Shown: positions 1-6,343, counted from the first letter of the stretch. The stretch: DNA of 12,944 bases from Candidatus Kaiserbacteria bacterium RIFCSPHIGHO2_01_FULL_58_22 (GCA_001781445.1 MFLB01000034.1:1-12944), one strand, 5' to 3'. Translations and numbers: made by a program. Notes: a model not told the origin generated them from the sequence alone.

Positions 1-9
1 GAGCCGTTT

Positions 10-109
10 GCCCCCGCCCCGCCGCCCATTCAATTTTCAAAAACCCCCGCGAAATAGATGTGCATGCCTGTCCGCCTTTGGCGGAGAGGATTGGCGGCGG
101 GGCGGGGGC
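10..109. repeat. Long GC-rich inverted repeat enclosing a small hairpin
   Basis: A 17-nt arm at 10-26 (GCCCCCGCCCCGCCGCC) is perfectly complementary to 93-109. The 66-nt interior contains a second perfect hairpin, TCCGCC at 71-76 and GGCGGA at 80-85 with a TTT loop. Transcribed from either strand this would fold into a very stable stem. No T-run follows either arm, so a classical terminator is not shown. No known RNA family was recognised. It may be the end of an element starting before the window. Confidence 0.6.
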
Positions 110-184
110 CGAGGGCGCGGCGTACTCGCGCGCCCGAGAGAGTCAGCACGGAGTCGAATCGTACAATCCGGTACAAAGCCACCA

Positions 185-201
185 CGCGCGCGGAGCGCGC
201 G
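185..201. repeat. Perfect 7-bp hairpin with GGA loop
   Basis: CGCGCGC at 185-191 pairs with GCGCGCG at 195-201 around GGA. It is one of several small hairpins in the leader before parB. No U-tract follows, so it is not called a terminator. Confidence 0.5.
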
Positions 202-277
202 ACAGTCAGTCAGCGTTGGTGCTAAAATGAGTTCGAGCAGCGTTGTAGATACTCACAAACCCCCGACCCCCGTCTGA

Positions 278-315
278 GAAACCTCTCGGTTTCCCAACAT
301 TGCGCTTCGTGCAAT
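278..315. repeat. Two adjacent hairpins before parB
   Basis: GAAACC (278-283) pairs with GGTTTC (288-293) around TCTC. Five bases later ATTGCG (299-304) pairs with TGCAAT (310-315), with one G-U closing pair, around CTTCG. They lie 60-110 nt before the parB start and upstream of its -10 box, so they would not be part of a leaderless parB mRNA. They may be protein-binding operators or the end of an upstream transcript. Confidence 0.45.
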
Positions 316-373
316 CCTTCCTCCCCGGGGGCTTGTGTCGTCTCGCTCCGGAACCTAACACAAAAAATGCGCG

Positions 374-382
374 TGATATAAT
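374..382 (+). promoter_or_regulatory. Extended -10 promoter of parB, predicted leaderless start
   Basis: TGA followed by a consensus TATAAT (377-382) lies exactly 6 nt before the parB ATG at 389. Sigma-70-type transcription starts about 7 nt after the -10 box, which would put the first RNA base at the A of ATG. No Shine-Dalgarno is present and no good -35 is visible 16-18 nt upstream, as expected for an extended -10 promoter. The same arrangement precedes three other genes in this window. Confidence 0.75.
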
Positions 383-388
383 TCGCGC

Positions 389-1363
389 ATGGCGTATTAC
401 AACGATGCGATTTTCTGGGTTGAGGTCGAAAGGATAAAGCCGAATCCTTTTCAGCCGCGCAAGAATTTCGACGAGGCCGCGCTCGCCTCGCTCGCGGAGA
501 GCATCCGGAGCTACGGCGTTCTTCAGCCGCTCACAGTAACCCGCAAAGAGATAGAGAGGCCGGGCGAGGGGATACAGGTCGAATACGAGCTCATCGCCGG
601 CGAGCGGCGGCTCCGCGCCGCGAAGCTCGCCGGTATCGCGCAGGTGCCGGTCGTTATCCGAAGCGGCGAGGACGACGACAGGATGAAGCTTGAGCTTGCC
701 ATCATCGAGAATCTCCAGCGCGAAGACCTGAACGCCGTGGACCGCGCGAAAGCGTTCCAGCGGCTGACGGAAGAATTCGGCCTCAAGCATCACGAGATCG
801 GCAAGCGCGTCGGGAAAAGCCGGGAGTACGTCTCGAATTCGCTCCGCATTCTCTTACTGCCGCAGGAAATGCAGGACGCGCTCTCGCGGGGCGAGATAAG
901 CGAGGGGCACACGCGCCCGCTCCTGATGCTCATGGACAAGCCCGCCGAGCAGAGGACGCTCTTCACCGAGATAGTCGCGCGCAAACTGAATGTCCGCGAT
1001 GCCGAGCAGTTGGCGAGGCGCATAACGCCGGAGAAAACGCGAAAGACCGACCTCACGCCCGAACTCCTCCTTCTCGAGCGCGAGCTGACCGAGCGCCTCG
1101 GCACGCGCGTGCGCATCGAGAAAAAAGAGCAGGGCGGCAAGGTCATGATCGATTTTTTCTCGGTGGACGATCTCGCGCACATACGGAAGGTTCTTTCGCC
1201 CGTGCAAGCGGAGAACGTGACAGACCCACAGACCGAAGGACCACCGCAGGAAGTCCAGGCCGAAGCTCCAGCGGCGAACAAAGAGGCGAACTCGCAGGAC
1301 GACCTGTCTCGCCGAGGCGGAGCCGAGGGGGACCTCTACTCCATCAAGAACTTCTCTGTCTGA
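389..1363 (+). CDS. parB: ParB/Spo0J-family chromosome partitioning protein
   Basis: ParB binds centromere-like parS sites, spreads as a CTP-dependent clamp and works with ParA and SMC in chromosome segregation. The 324-aa product has the usual order. The N-terminal ParB/sulfiredoxin-like CTPase domain (about 8-105) has NPFQPRKNFD and the box II motif GERRLRAAK. The central helix-turn-helix domain (about 110-210) includes HHEIGKRVGKSREYVSN. The C-terminal dimer domain (about 225-275) has LTERLGTRVRIEKK followed by GGKVMIDFFSVDDL. A low-complexity Ala/Glu/Gln tail follows to residue 324. The start is fixed by the family N-terminus and the promoter 6 nt upstream. No parA adjoins it inside the window and no consensus parS was seen. 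The gene ends at the 40-bp terminator palindrome shared with rel. Confidence 0.93.
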   Translation: MAYYNDAIFWVEVERIKPNPFQPRKNFDEAALASLAESIRSYGVLQPLTVTRKEIERPGEGIQVEYELIAGERRLRAAKLAGIAQVPVVIRSGEDDDRMKLELAIIENLQREDLNAVDRAKAFQRLTEEFGLKHHEIGKRVGKSREYVSNSLRILLLPQEMQDALSRGEISEGHTRPLLMLMDKPAEQRTLFTEIVARKLNVRDAEQLARRITPEKTRKTDLTPELLLLERELTERLGTRVRIEKKEQGGKVMIDFFSVDDLAHIRKVLSPVQAENVTDPQTEGPPQEVQAEAPAANKEANSQDDLSRRGGAEGDLYSIKNFSV

Positions 1364-1370
1364 TGAATGT

Positions 1371-1420
1371 ATGACTACTCTTTCGTACCATGGTACGAAA
1401 GAGTAGTCATCGTTTTTTCT
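1371..1420 (+). terminator. Perfect 40-bp palindrome plus U-tract: parB terminator at the parB/rel junction
   Basis: ATGACTACTCTTTCGTACCA at 1371-1390 is exactly complementary to 1391-1410, giving a 20-bp inverted repeat with no spacer; an RNA hairpin would have a 4-nt CATG loop. CGTTTTTT follows at 1411-1418, the U-tract of an intrinsic terminator reading along +. The palindrome begins 7 nt after the parB stop. On the minus strand the rel stop codon (complement of 1407-1409) lies inside one arm and no T-run follows, so termination of rel there is less certain. The length and perfection are unusual for a terminator. Confidence 0.88.
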
Positions 1421-2951
1421 GTTGCGTGGCGAGCGCGGCGCGAATGTGCTTTTTCGCCATGCTCGTTTTCGCGATGTCGTGCCACTTGCGCGTCGGGCGT
1501 CCGGGGGGCTTGGTGACGATCTCGACCATGTCGCCGTTGCGGAGCGGCGTATCGAGGCTGACCAGTTTGCCGTTCACCCGGGCGCCCGACATCCTGTTGC
1601 CGAGATCAGAGTGCACCGCGTAGGCGAAGTCTATCGGCGTCGCCGAGAGCGGCAAGTCTATGACGTCGCCTTTCGGCGTGAAGACAAAGACGCGATGGCT
1701 GAAGAAATCGCTTTTCAAGGTATCGAGATATTCCTCGGAGGCGCCTTCGGCGGCCGTGTCGGCGCGGGCGAGCTCTTTGACCCACGCGGGAACGCTGATA
1801 GAGCCGCTCGGGCCCACTCCCACGTCTTTCCCCGCGCCGCGCCGCCACGCGGGAAGGAACTGCCTGATCCACTCGAGTCCGCCCCGCGAGCCCTGCGCGG
1901 TTCCACCCTGCGTCTCTTTGTACGACAGGTGCGACGCGATGCCGTACTGCGCCTCGCGGTGCATCGCTTCCGTCCTCAACTGCATTTCCAAGGCGCTCCC
2001 GTCGCCCGTGTACACCGTCGTATGTATTGACTGGTAGCCGTTGGGCTTGGGGAAGGCGATATAGTCCTTTATCTTTCCCGGCACCGGGCGCCACTCCCCG
2101 TGAATGACGCCAAGAGCGGTGTAGCAGTCGGCGACGGTCGGAAAGATGATTCGAAGCGCGCGGATGTCGTAGATCTTCCCGATGTCCCAGTGCTTCCGCT
2201 CCAGCTTCCTGAAGAGGCTGTAGAGGCCCTTGATGCGCGCTTCGGTGCGAAACTCGCGCAGTCCCGCTTCCGCGAGCGCGCGCTTGAGGTCCTTTTCCAC
2301 TTTCTCGAGGCGCTTCTCGTTCTCGTTCTTGCGCTCCTTCATGAGCTCGCGCGTCTTTTCGTACTCCTTCGGGTACGCGAAGGGGAAGGCCGCGTCTTCG
2401 AGCTCCTGCTTCGCGACGCTCATGCCGAGGCGGTCGGCGATGGGCGCGTAGATCTCGAGCGTTTCCTGCGCGATGCGCGCGCGCTTCTCCGCGCGCGGCA
2501 CGTGTTCGAGCGTGCGCGCGTTGTGCAGGCGGTCCATCAGCTTGATGATGAGGACGCGGATGTCCTTGGCGGTCGCGGCGAACAGCTTCCTAAGCGATTC
2601 CGTGTGCCGCTCGAGTCCCCGATAGCGCAGGGTGCCGAGCTTGGTCACGCCCTCCACGAGCGAGAGCACCTCGGGGCCGAACTCCTGCTCTATCGCTTTG
2701 GGTTTCGTACCTGCGTCTTCGATCGTGTCGTGCACGAGCCCCGCGCTGATGGCCTCCGGGCACATGCCGGCCTGCGCGAGAAGAAAAGCGACCTCGGCCG
2801 GATGCGTGAAATACGGGTCTCCGGAAAATCGTTTTTGGTCTTTGTGCGCCTCTTTTGCGAACTCGTAGGCTTTCGACACGAGGGCGAGGCTCGCGTCGTT
2901 CTTGCTCGACATCGCCTCCAAAATGTTCTGCAAGGGACGCGCTTCAATCAT
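1407..2951 (-). CDS. rel: RelA/SpoT-family (p)ppGpp synthetase/hydrolase, short form
   Basis: Makes and degrades the stringent-response alarmone (p)ppGpp. The HD hydrolase domain has RFSGDPYFTHP (H50), HDTIED (H74, D75, E78, D79) and MDRLHNARTL (D140). The synthetase domain has YDIRALR (D262), the RXKD-type loop as KIKD (293-296), GYQSIHTT (305-312) and LEMQLRT (E322, Q324). A TGS domain at about 420-482 is followed by the family's RKWHDIAKTSMAKKHIR segment, and the protein ends there at 514 aa. Full-length Rel/SpoT proteins are roughly 700-750 aa, so the C-terminal helical, zinc-finger and ACT regulatory regions are absent. Key residues of both active sites are present, so a bifunctional enzyme is inferred. 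The start could instead be the internal Met14 (codon at 2912). topA lies 65 nt upstream on the same strand. Confidence 0.93.
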   Translation of the reverse strand: MIEARPLQNILEAMSSKNDASLALVSKAYEFAKEAHKDQKRFSGDPYFTHPAEVAFLLAQAGMCPEAISAGLVHDTIEDAGTKPKAIEQEFGPEVLSLVEGVTKLGTLRYRGLERHTESLRKLFAATAKDIRVLIIKLMDRLHNARTLEHVPRAEKRARIAQETLEIYAPIADRLGMSVAKQELEDAAFPFAYPKEYEKTRELMKERKNENEKRLEKVEKDLKRALAEAGLREFRTEARIKGLYSLFRKLERKHWDIGKIYDIRALRIIFPTVADCYTALGVIHGEWRPVPGKIKDYIAFPKPNGYQSIHTTVYTGDGSALEMQLRTEAMHREAQYGIASHLSYKETQGGTAQGSRGGLEWIRQFLPAWRRGAGKDVGVGPSGSISVPAWVKELARADTAAEGASEEYLDTLKSDFFSHRVFVFTPKGDVIDLPLSATPIDFAYAVHSDLGNRMSGARVNGKLVSLDTPLRNGDMVEIVTKPPGRPTRKWHDIAKTSMAKKHIRAALATQQKKR

Positions 2952-2963
2952 AGAAATTGGCCG

Positions 2964-3030
2964 CTAGGGTCTAGCCACTAGCGTAAGTTCATCATACGCG
3001 TCTCTTTTCCTAGTGGCTAGTGGCTAGCGA
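2964..3030. repeat. Paired inverted heptamer arrays between topA and rel
   Basis: Three 7-nt units, CTAGGGT, CTAGCCA and CTAGCGT, occupy 2964-2984. Three more, CTAGTGG, CTAGTGG and CTAGCGA, occupy 3010-3030. The arrays are inverted relative to each other: CTAGCCACTAGC at 2971-2982 is the exact reverse complement of 3016-3027. They flank a 25-nt core (2985-3009). The right array runs into topA, encoding the last residues (VASH) and the stop codon. The other array would lie in the rel 5' leader. The layout matches the spacer repeat at 6256-6338, with a different heptamer. Confidence 0.7.
2991..2996 (-). promoter_or_regulatory. Possible -10 box for rel inside the repeat core
   Basis: Read on the minus strand, 2996-2991 is TATGAT, a 5 of 6 match to TATAAT. 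It lies in the core between the two inverted heptamer arrays. Transcription from it would give rel a leader of about 30 nt containing one array. No clear -35 is seen because the expected site falls in the other array. rel may also be read through from topA. Weak call. Confidence 0.3.
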
Positions 3031-5224
3031 CTTTTTCCTTCTTGTGAGGATTGTGATTTGGACACGATTTGTTCGAACAACGTTCCGGGATAGTTTTGGT
3101 GCCTTGCATCATAAGAGAATCGCATTCGGGGCAGAGGCGGCCGGTCGGGCGCGCCTTGATGGCGTTCTTGCATGCGGGGTAGTTGGAACACGAAAAAAAA
3201 GGCCCGAAGCGTCCGCGGCGCTCCACCATCTCGCCGGTTTTACACACGGGGCAGGGCACGCCTGTTTTTGTCCGCGCTGTTTCGGCCGGGTCTTGCTTCA
3301 CGAATTTGCATTTCGGATAGTTCGAGCACGCGATGAATCTTCCGAAGCGGCCTTCGCGTTCGATGAGTTGTCCATCCTTACACTGCGCACATGCTTCGCC
3401 GATCTCTTTCGGCGGCGCTATCTCGCTCCCATCCTCCTTGCGCGCGCCGAGGCATTTGGGAAAATCGGCACAGCTCATGAATCTTCCCGTTCTCGAGAGC
3501 TTGTAAACCATCGGCCCTTTGCAGAGCGGACACGGAAATTCGGCGGGCGCGTCTCCCATATTGGTGATTTTTTCTATTTTATTTTTGCTTTTGACGGCCC
3601 GGGTAAAGGGAGTATAGAAATCCTTGAGCGTTTTCTCATACTCGCGCGCGCCCTCCGCTATCTCATCGAGCTCGTTCTCCATCTCCGCCGTGAAGGTGTC
3701 GCTGATGTAGTCCTTGAAATGCTCTTCGAGGAACGAGGAAACGACGTCGCCCGTGTGCGTCGGGATGAGCGTGCGTCCCTGCTTTTCGACGTATCCGCGG
3801 CTCTCCAGCGTCGAAATGATGGAGGCGTACGTCGAGGGCCTGCCGATGCCCCGCTTTTCGAGTTCCTTCACGAGTCCGGCCTCGCTGTAGCGCGACGGCG
3901 GCTGGGTTTCTTTTCCTTCGGAGCGGGCTTCCGCGAGCGCGAGGGGTTCGTCCTTGGAGACGCTCGGCAAGCTCACGTCCTCGCCGCGCGCCGCCGGGTC
4001 GGCCTTCAGCCAGCCGTCAAAAACGACTCTCGAACCATTTGCAACGAAGTCGGGGACGGAGGAGATGCCTGCCCCGTTGCGGCGCGAAGCGTCTGCTTCG
4101 GGGTTGGCCGTGATCTTCGCGCGCATGACCCTCGCGTCGGCCATTTGCGAGGCGAGCGCGCGGGCGCGGATGAGCTCGTACAATCTTTTCTGGTCGTCGG
4201 TGGAGCCCGCGGAGCGCTTCTTTGCGCTCGTCGGGCGTACCGCCTCGTGCGCTTCCTGCGCGGATTTGGCTTTGGTCTTGAAGACGCGCGCCTGGTGGTA
4301 GCGCTCGCCGAATTCGCTTCGCACCGCCTCCGCGATCTCTCCGATCGCCTCCTTCGCGAGATTGGTCGAGTCGGTGCGCATGTAGGTGATGTGTCCGGCC
4401 TCGTACAGTTTTTGCGCCGCGCGCATCGTGCGGGAAGGCGAGAATCCGAGGCGGGTCGAAGCGGCCTGCTGGAGAGTCGAGGTCGTGAAGGGCGCGCGCG
4501 CCGCGCGCGCCGCCTCGCTCTCCTCGACGCTCGCGACGGCCCACGAGCCTTTTTTCGCCGCTTCGAGAATGCGCTCCGCTTCTTTTTCGTCCTTCGGCTC
4601 TTCGGAGCAGGTCGCCGTGAACATCTCGTTTTTCTTCGTCTTCAGTTCCGCCGATATGACCCAGAATTTTTCCGGCACGAACGCGCGTATCTCGCGCTCG
4701 CGCTCCATGAGGATACGCAGGGCGGGGGACTGCACGCGTCCCGCGGAAAGGCCGTACCGCACCTTTTTCCAGATGAGCCCCGAAAGGTCGTAGCCGAAGA
4801 GCCGGTCGAGGACGCGGCGCGCCTCCTGCGCTTTCACGAGCTCGTTGTCTATGCCGCGCGGATTCTGCATTGCCTCTTGTATCGCATGTTCCGTAATCTC
4901 GTTGAAGACGATGCGCTTAGGATTTTTGAGGCCTATCGTCTCCGCCAAGTGCCATGCGATGGCCTCGCCCTCCCTGTCGGGGTCGGTGGCGAGTATCACC
5001 TCGCCGGCCTTCTCTGCTTCTTCGTGGAGCCCGTCGATTATCTTCTGTTTTTCTTTCACAAGCTGATAGCGCGGAATGAATCCGCCTTCGATATCTACGG
5101 CGTCCTTGTTGCTCTTCGGCAAGTCGCGGATGTGCCCGACCGACGCGCGAACGGTGAACCCCTTTCCGAGATATTTTTCGATCGTCTTCGCCTTTGCGGG
5201 ACTCTCAACAATAACCAATTTCAT
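3017..5224 (-). CDS. topA: DNA topoisomerase I (type IA)
   Basis: Relaxes negatively supercoiled DNA by cutting one strand through a tyrosine link. The product is 735 aa from MKLVIVESPAKAKT. The frame stays open for 13 more codons upstream, but the family N-terminus fixes this Met. The Toprim domain has E7 and DPDREGE (81-87). The active-site Tyr is Y281 in HITYMRTDST. LSAGRVQSPALR, EAHEAVRPT and GIGRPSTYASI are typical core motifs. The C-terminus carries four Cys4 zinc ribbons at about 565-591, 612-639, 658-685 and 698-721; the first three are canonical and the last is variant. Residues about 375-392 (PEADASRRNGAG and following) look like an extra loop coinciding with a DNA hairpin. The last four residues come from a spacer repeat. 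It lies between dprA and rel on the same strand. Confidence 0.96.
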   Translation of the reverse strand: MKLVIVESPAKAKTIEKYLGKGFTVRASVGHIRDLPKSNKDAVDIEGGFIPRYQLVKEKQKIIDGLHEEAEKAGEVILATDPDREGEAIAWHLAETIGLKNPKRIVFNEITEHAIQEAMQNPRGIDNELVKAQEARRVLDRLFGYDLSGLIWKKVRYGLSAGRVQSPALRILMEREREIRAFVPEKFWVISAELKTKKNEMFTATCSEEPKDEKEAERILEAAKKGSWAVASVEESEAARAARAPFTTSTLQQAASTRLGFSPSRTMRAAQKLYEAGHITYMRTDSTNLAKEAIGEIAEAVRSEFGERYHQARVFKTKAKSAQEAHEAVRPTSAKKRSAGSTDDQKRLYELIRARALASQMADARVMRAKITANPEADASRRNGAGISSVPDFVANGSRVVFDGWLKADPAARGEDVSLPSVSKDEPLALAEARSEGKETQPPSRYSEAGLVKELEKRGIGRPSTYASIISTLESRGYVEKQGRTLIPTHTGDVVSSFLEEHFKDYISDTFTAEMENELDEIAEGAREYEKTLKDFYTPFTRAVKSKNKIEKITNMGDAPAEFPCPLCKGPMVYKLSRTGRFMSCADFPKCLGARKEDGSEIAPPKEIGEACAQCKDGQLIEREGRFGRFIACSNYPKCKFVKQDPAETARTKTGVPCPVCKTGEMVERRGRFGPFFSCSNYPACKNAIKARPTGRLCPECDSLMMQGTKTIPERCSNKSCPNHNPHKKEKVASH
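4085..4100. repeat. Hairpin inside topA at an apparent insertion
   Basis: CGAAGC (4085-4090) pairs with GCTTCG (4095-4100) around GTCT. It encodes part of a segment at TopA residues about 375-392 that I cannot match to the usual core sequence between VMRAKITA and GSRVVFDGWL. It may be an in-frame palindromic insertion in a surface loop. Confidence 0.4.
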
Positions 5225-5233
5225 AAGTTCGCA

Positions 5234-5263
5234 TTGATATCTTAATACGCTAGCATGTGTCAA
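5234..5263 (-). promoter_or_regulatory. Likely topA promoter
   Basis: Read on the minus strand, a perfect TTGACA (5263-5258) is followed after 18 nt by TATCAA (5239-5234), a 4 of 6 match to TATAAT. The -10 ends 9 nt before the topA ATG, so the leader would be only a few bases. No Shine-Dalgarno is seen. The promoter suggests topA is transcribed independently of dprA, which ends 149 nt upstream. Confidence 0.55.
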
Positions 5264-5275
5264 GCAGTCTATGTT

Positions 5276-5316
5276 CCAATCTACGAATGAATACCAATCT
5301 ACACATGTCTACGAAT
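5276..5316. repeat. Short direct repeats in the dprA-topA spacer
   Basis: CCAATCTAC occurs at 5276-5284 and 5294-5302, and TCTACGAAT at 5280-5288 and 5308-5316. ATTCGGA also repeats at 5349-5355 and 5366-5372. The units are degenerate and lack the regular 7-nt phase of the other two spacer repeats. They fill much of the 149-nt gap between dprA and topA and lie upstream of the topA promoter. Confidence 0.45.
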
Positions 5317-5373
5317 TCTCGATGCGTGCATTTGTGGCCACTCGTACTATTCGGATGATTTGCAGATTCGGAC

Positions 5374-6237
5374 TTATCTAATTCGCACGAAGCCGAGTTC
5401 TTCGATGATGAGGCCTTTTATTTCCATTGCGGAAAGGAGGACGTTCGCCTCTGTTATCGGAAGTGCAAGCGCATCGATGAGATCGTTGCGGGAAAGAGGG
5501 GATTTGATTATCTCGATGACGCGGATTTCCTCCGGCGAGAGGTCGGCGCGGAGCGAGGTGAGGTTCTCGCCCTCGCGCTTTTCGATGCCGAGCGCGACGA
5601 GGATGTCTTCCGCGCTCGTTACCGGCGTCGCGCCGAGGCGGAGGAACTGGTGCGTACCCTTCGATTCTTCGCTGAAGATGGAGCCGGGGACGACGAGCAG
5701 TTCTCTGTTGTATTCGACGGTGAGGCGCGCAGTAATGAGAGAGCCAGAGAGCTCTTTCGCTTCAATTATCAAGGTTGCCCGGCAGAGGCCCGCCATGACG
5801 CGGTTGCGCTTCGGGAAGGTCCAGTCGGCGGCCTTCGTCTCCGGCTCGAATTCCGAAAGCAAAGCGCCTCCGGCTTTCAGTATCTCTTTGGCAAGATTCA
5901 CGTTGGCCCGCGGATAGAGTACGTCCCAATCCAATCCCGAACCGGGCACGGCGACGATCGGGAGCCCCGCTTCGAGCGCCGCCCTGTGCGCTTCCGCGTC
6001 GGCGCCGTAGGCGAGGCCGCTCACGATGACGACTGGGTAGCCGCGCAAGCCTTCTATTAGATGTCTCACGGCCTGCCGTCCGTAGTTCGTCAGCGCGCGG
6101 CTTCCCACGACGCAGAGCCACGAAAGCTCGGCGCCGGGGAGCCCTCCGCGCGCGTAGAGTTGCTTCGGCGCGTCGGGAATCTGCCGTAGTAGAGGTGGAA
6201 ATTCGGAACGAGGAAGCAGTTTGAGTTCGTTGTCCAT
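5374..6237 (-). CDS. dprA: DNA-processing protein DprA (Smf family)
   Basis: DprA binds incoming single-stranded DNA during natural transformation and loads RecA onto it. The 287-aa product has the Rossmann-like core with VVGSRALTNYG (43-53), SGLAYGADAEAHRAAL (73-88), VPGSGLDWDVLYPRAN (97-112), LLSEFEPE (126-133), FPKRNRVMAGL (141-151) and SGSLITARLTVEYNRELLVVPG (164-185, written in two conserved blocks). A C-terminal winged-helix-like segment covers about 225-287. It lacks an N-terminal SAM-like extension, so it is a compact form. The ATG at 6237 is the first of the frame. No strong -10 or Shine-Dalgarno is seen; TGG-TAAGAT on the minus strand ends 11 nt upstream and is only a weak candidate. 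It diverges from serS across the heptamer-array spacer. Confidence 0.94.
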   Translation of the reverse strand: MDNELKLLPRSEFPPLLRQIPDAPKQLYARGGLPGAELSWLCVVGSRALTNYGRQAVRHLIEGLRGYPVVIVSGLAYGADAEAHRAALEAGLPIVAVPGSGLDWDVLYPRANVNLAKEILKAGGALLSEFEPETKAADWTFPKRNRVMAGLCRATLIIEAKELSGSLITARLTVEYNRELLVVPGSIFSEESKGTHQFLRLGATPVTSAEDILVALGIEKREGENLTSLRADLSPEEIRVIEIIKSPLSRNDLIDALALPITEANVLLSAMEIKGLIIEELGFVRIR

Positions 6238-6255
6238 ATAATGGTATCATCTTAC

Positions 6256-6338
6256 CAGCTTTCAGCTATCGGCTTTCAGCTTTCAGGCAGAACTTCTTTT
6301 TGGATTTTCTGACAGCTGACAGCTGAAACCTGAGAGCT
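6256..6338. repeat. Paired inverted heptamer arrays between dprA and serS
   Basis: Left array, 6256-6290, is in exact 7-nt phase: CAGCTTT, CAGCTAT, CGGCTTT, CAGCTTT, CAGGCAG. Right array, 6311-6338, is also in phase: GACAGCT, GACAGCT, GAAACCT, GAGAGCT. Allowing for rotation, the right unit is the reverse complement of the left one, so the arrays are inverted and can pair imperfectly around a 20-nt pyrimidine-rich core (6291-6310). This is the same architecture as at 2964-3030, with a different heptamer. The arrays fill most of the 106-nt divergent spacer and end 5 nt before serS. Confidence 0.75.
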
Positions 6339-6343
6339 ATTGC

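Larger units (their letters stand above)
1..388. other. Gene-free, hairpin-rich leader region upstream of parB
   Basis: No convincing protein gene was found here. A short frame on + begins at TTG (8) and gives a low-complexity Arg/Pro-rich peptide with no plausible start signal. Besides the large inverted repeat at 10-109, the stretch holds three perfect or near-perfect hairpins: 185-201, 278-293 and 299-315. It also has a TGC-TAAAAT extended -10-like string at 220-228 and a TACAAT at 162-167, either of which could start a non-coding transcript. No tRNA cloverleaf, SRP, RNase P or tmRNA signature was seen. A structured untranslated or non-coding RNA is possible but unproven. Confidence 0.45.

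Noticed and set aside
140..186. Possible tRNA or tmRNA 3' end (GTCGAATC followed by CCACCA)
   Set aside because: The T-arm stem does not pair, spacing to CCA is wrong and no acceptor, D or anticodon arm can be built upstream.
8..277. Open + frame from TTG giving an 89-aa Arg/Pro-rich peptide
   Set aside because: No start signal, low complexity, and it runs through the large inverted repeat; best explained by GC-rich non-coding sequence.
278..293. GAAACCTCTCGGTTTC as a parS site
   Set aside because: It is a 16-bp palindrome before parB, but the half-sites are in the opposite order to the known parS (TGTTTCAC/GTGAAACA) and the centre differs; kept only as a hairpin.
597..633. Inverted repeat CCGGCGAGC...GCTCGCCGG inside parB
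   Set aside because: It falls on the conserved GERRLRAAK box, so codon choice for conserved residues explains it; not an insertion.
206..793. Long open minus frame of 195 aa
   Set aside because: Mostly antisense to parB, whose domains are clear; GC-rich genes here leave long open antisense frames.
2100..2981. 293-aa open + frame opposite rel
   Set aside because: Antisense shadow of rel with no motif or start signal.
3020..5245. 741-aa open + frame opposite topA
   Set aside because: Exact antisense shadow of topA with Arg/Ala-rich composition and no recognisable motif; topA is unequivocal.
6256..6338. CRISPR array
   Set aside because: Units are 7 nt, contiguous and degenerate, with no spacers of uniform length and no cas genes.
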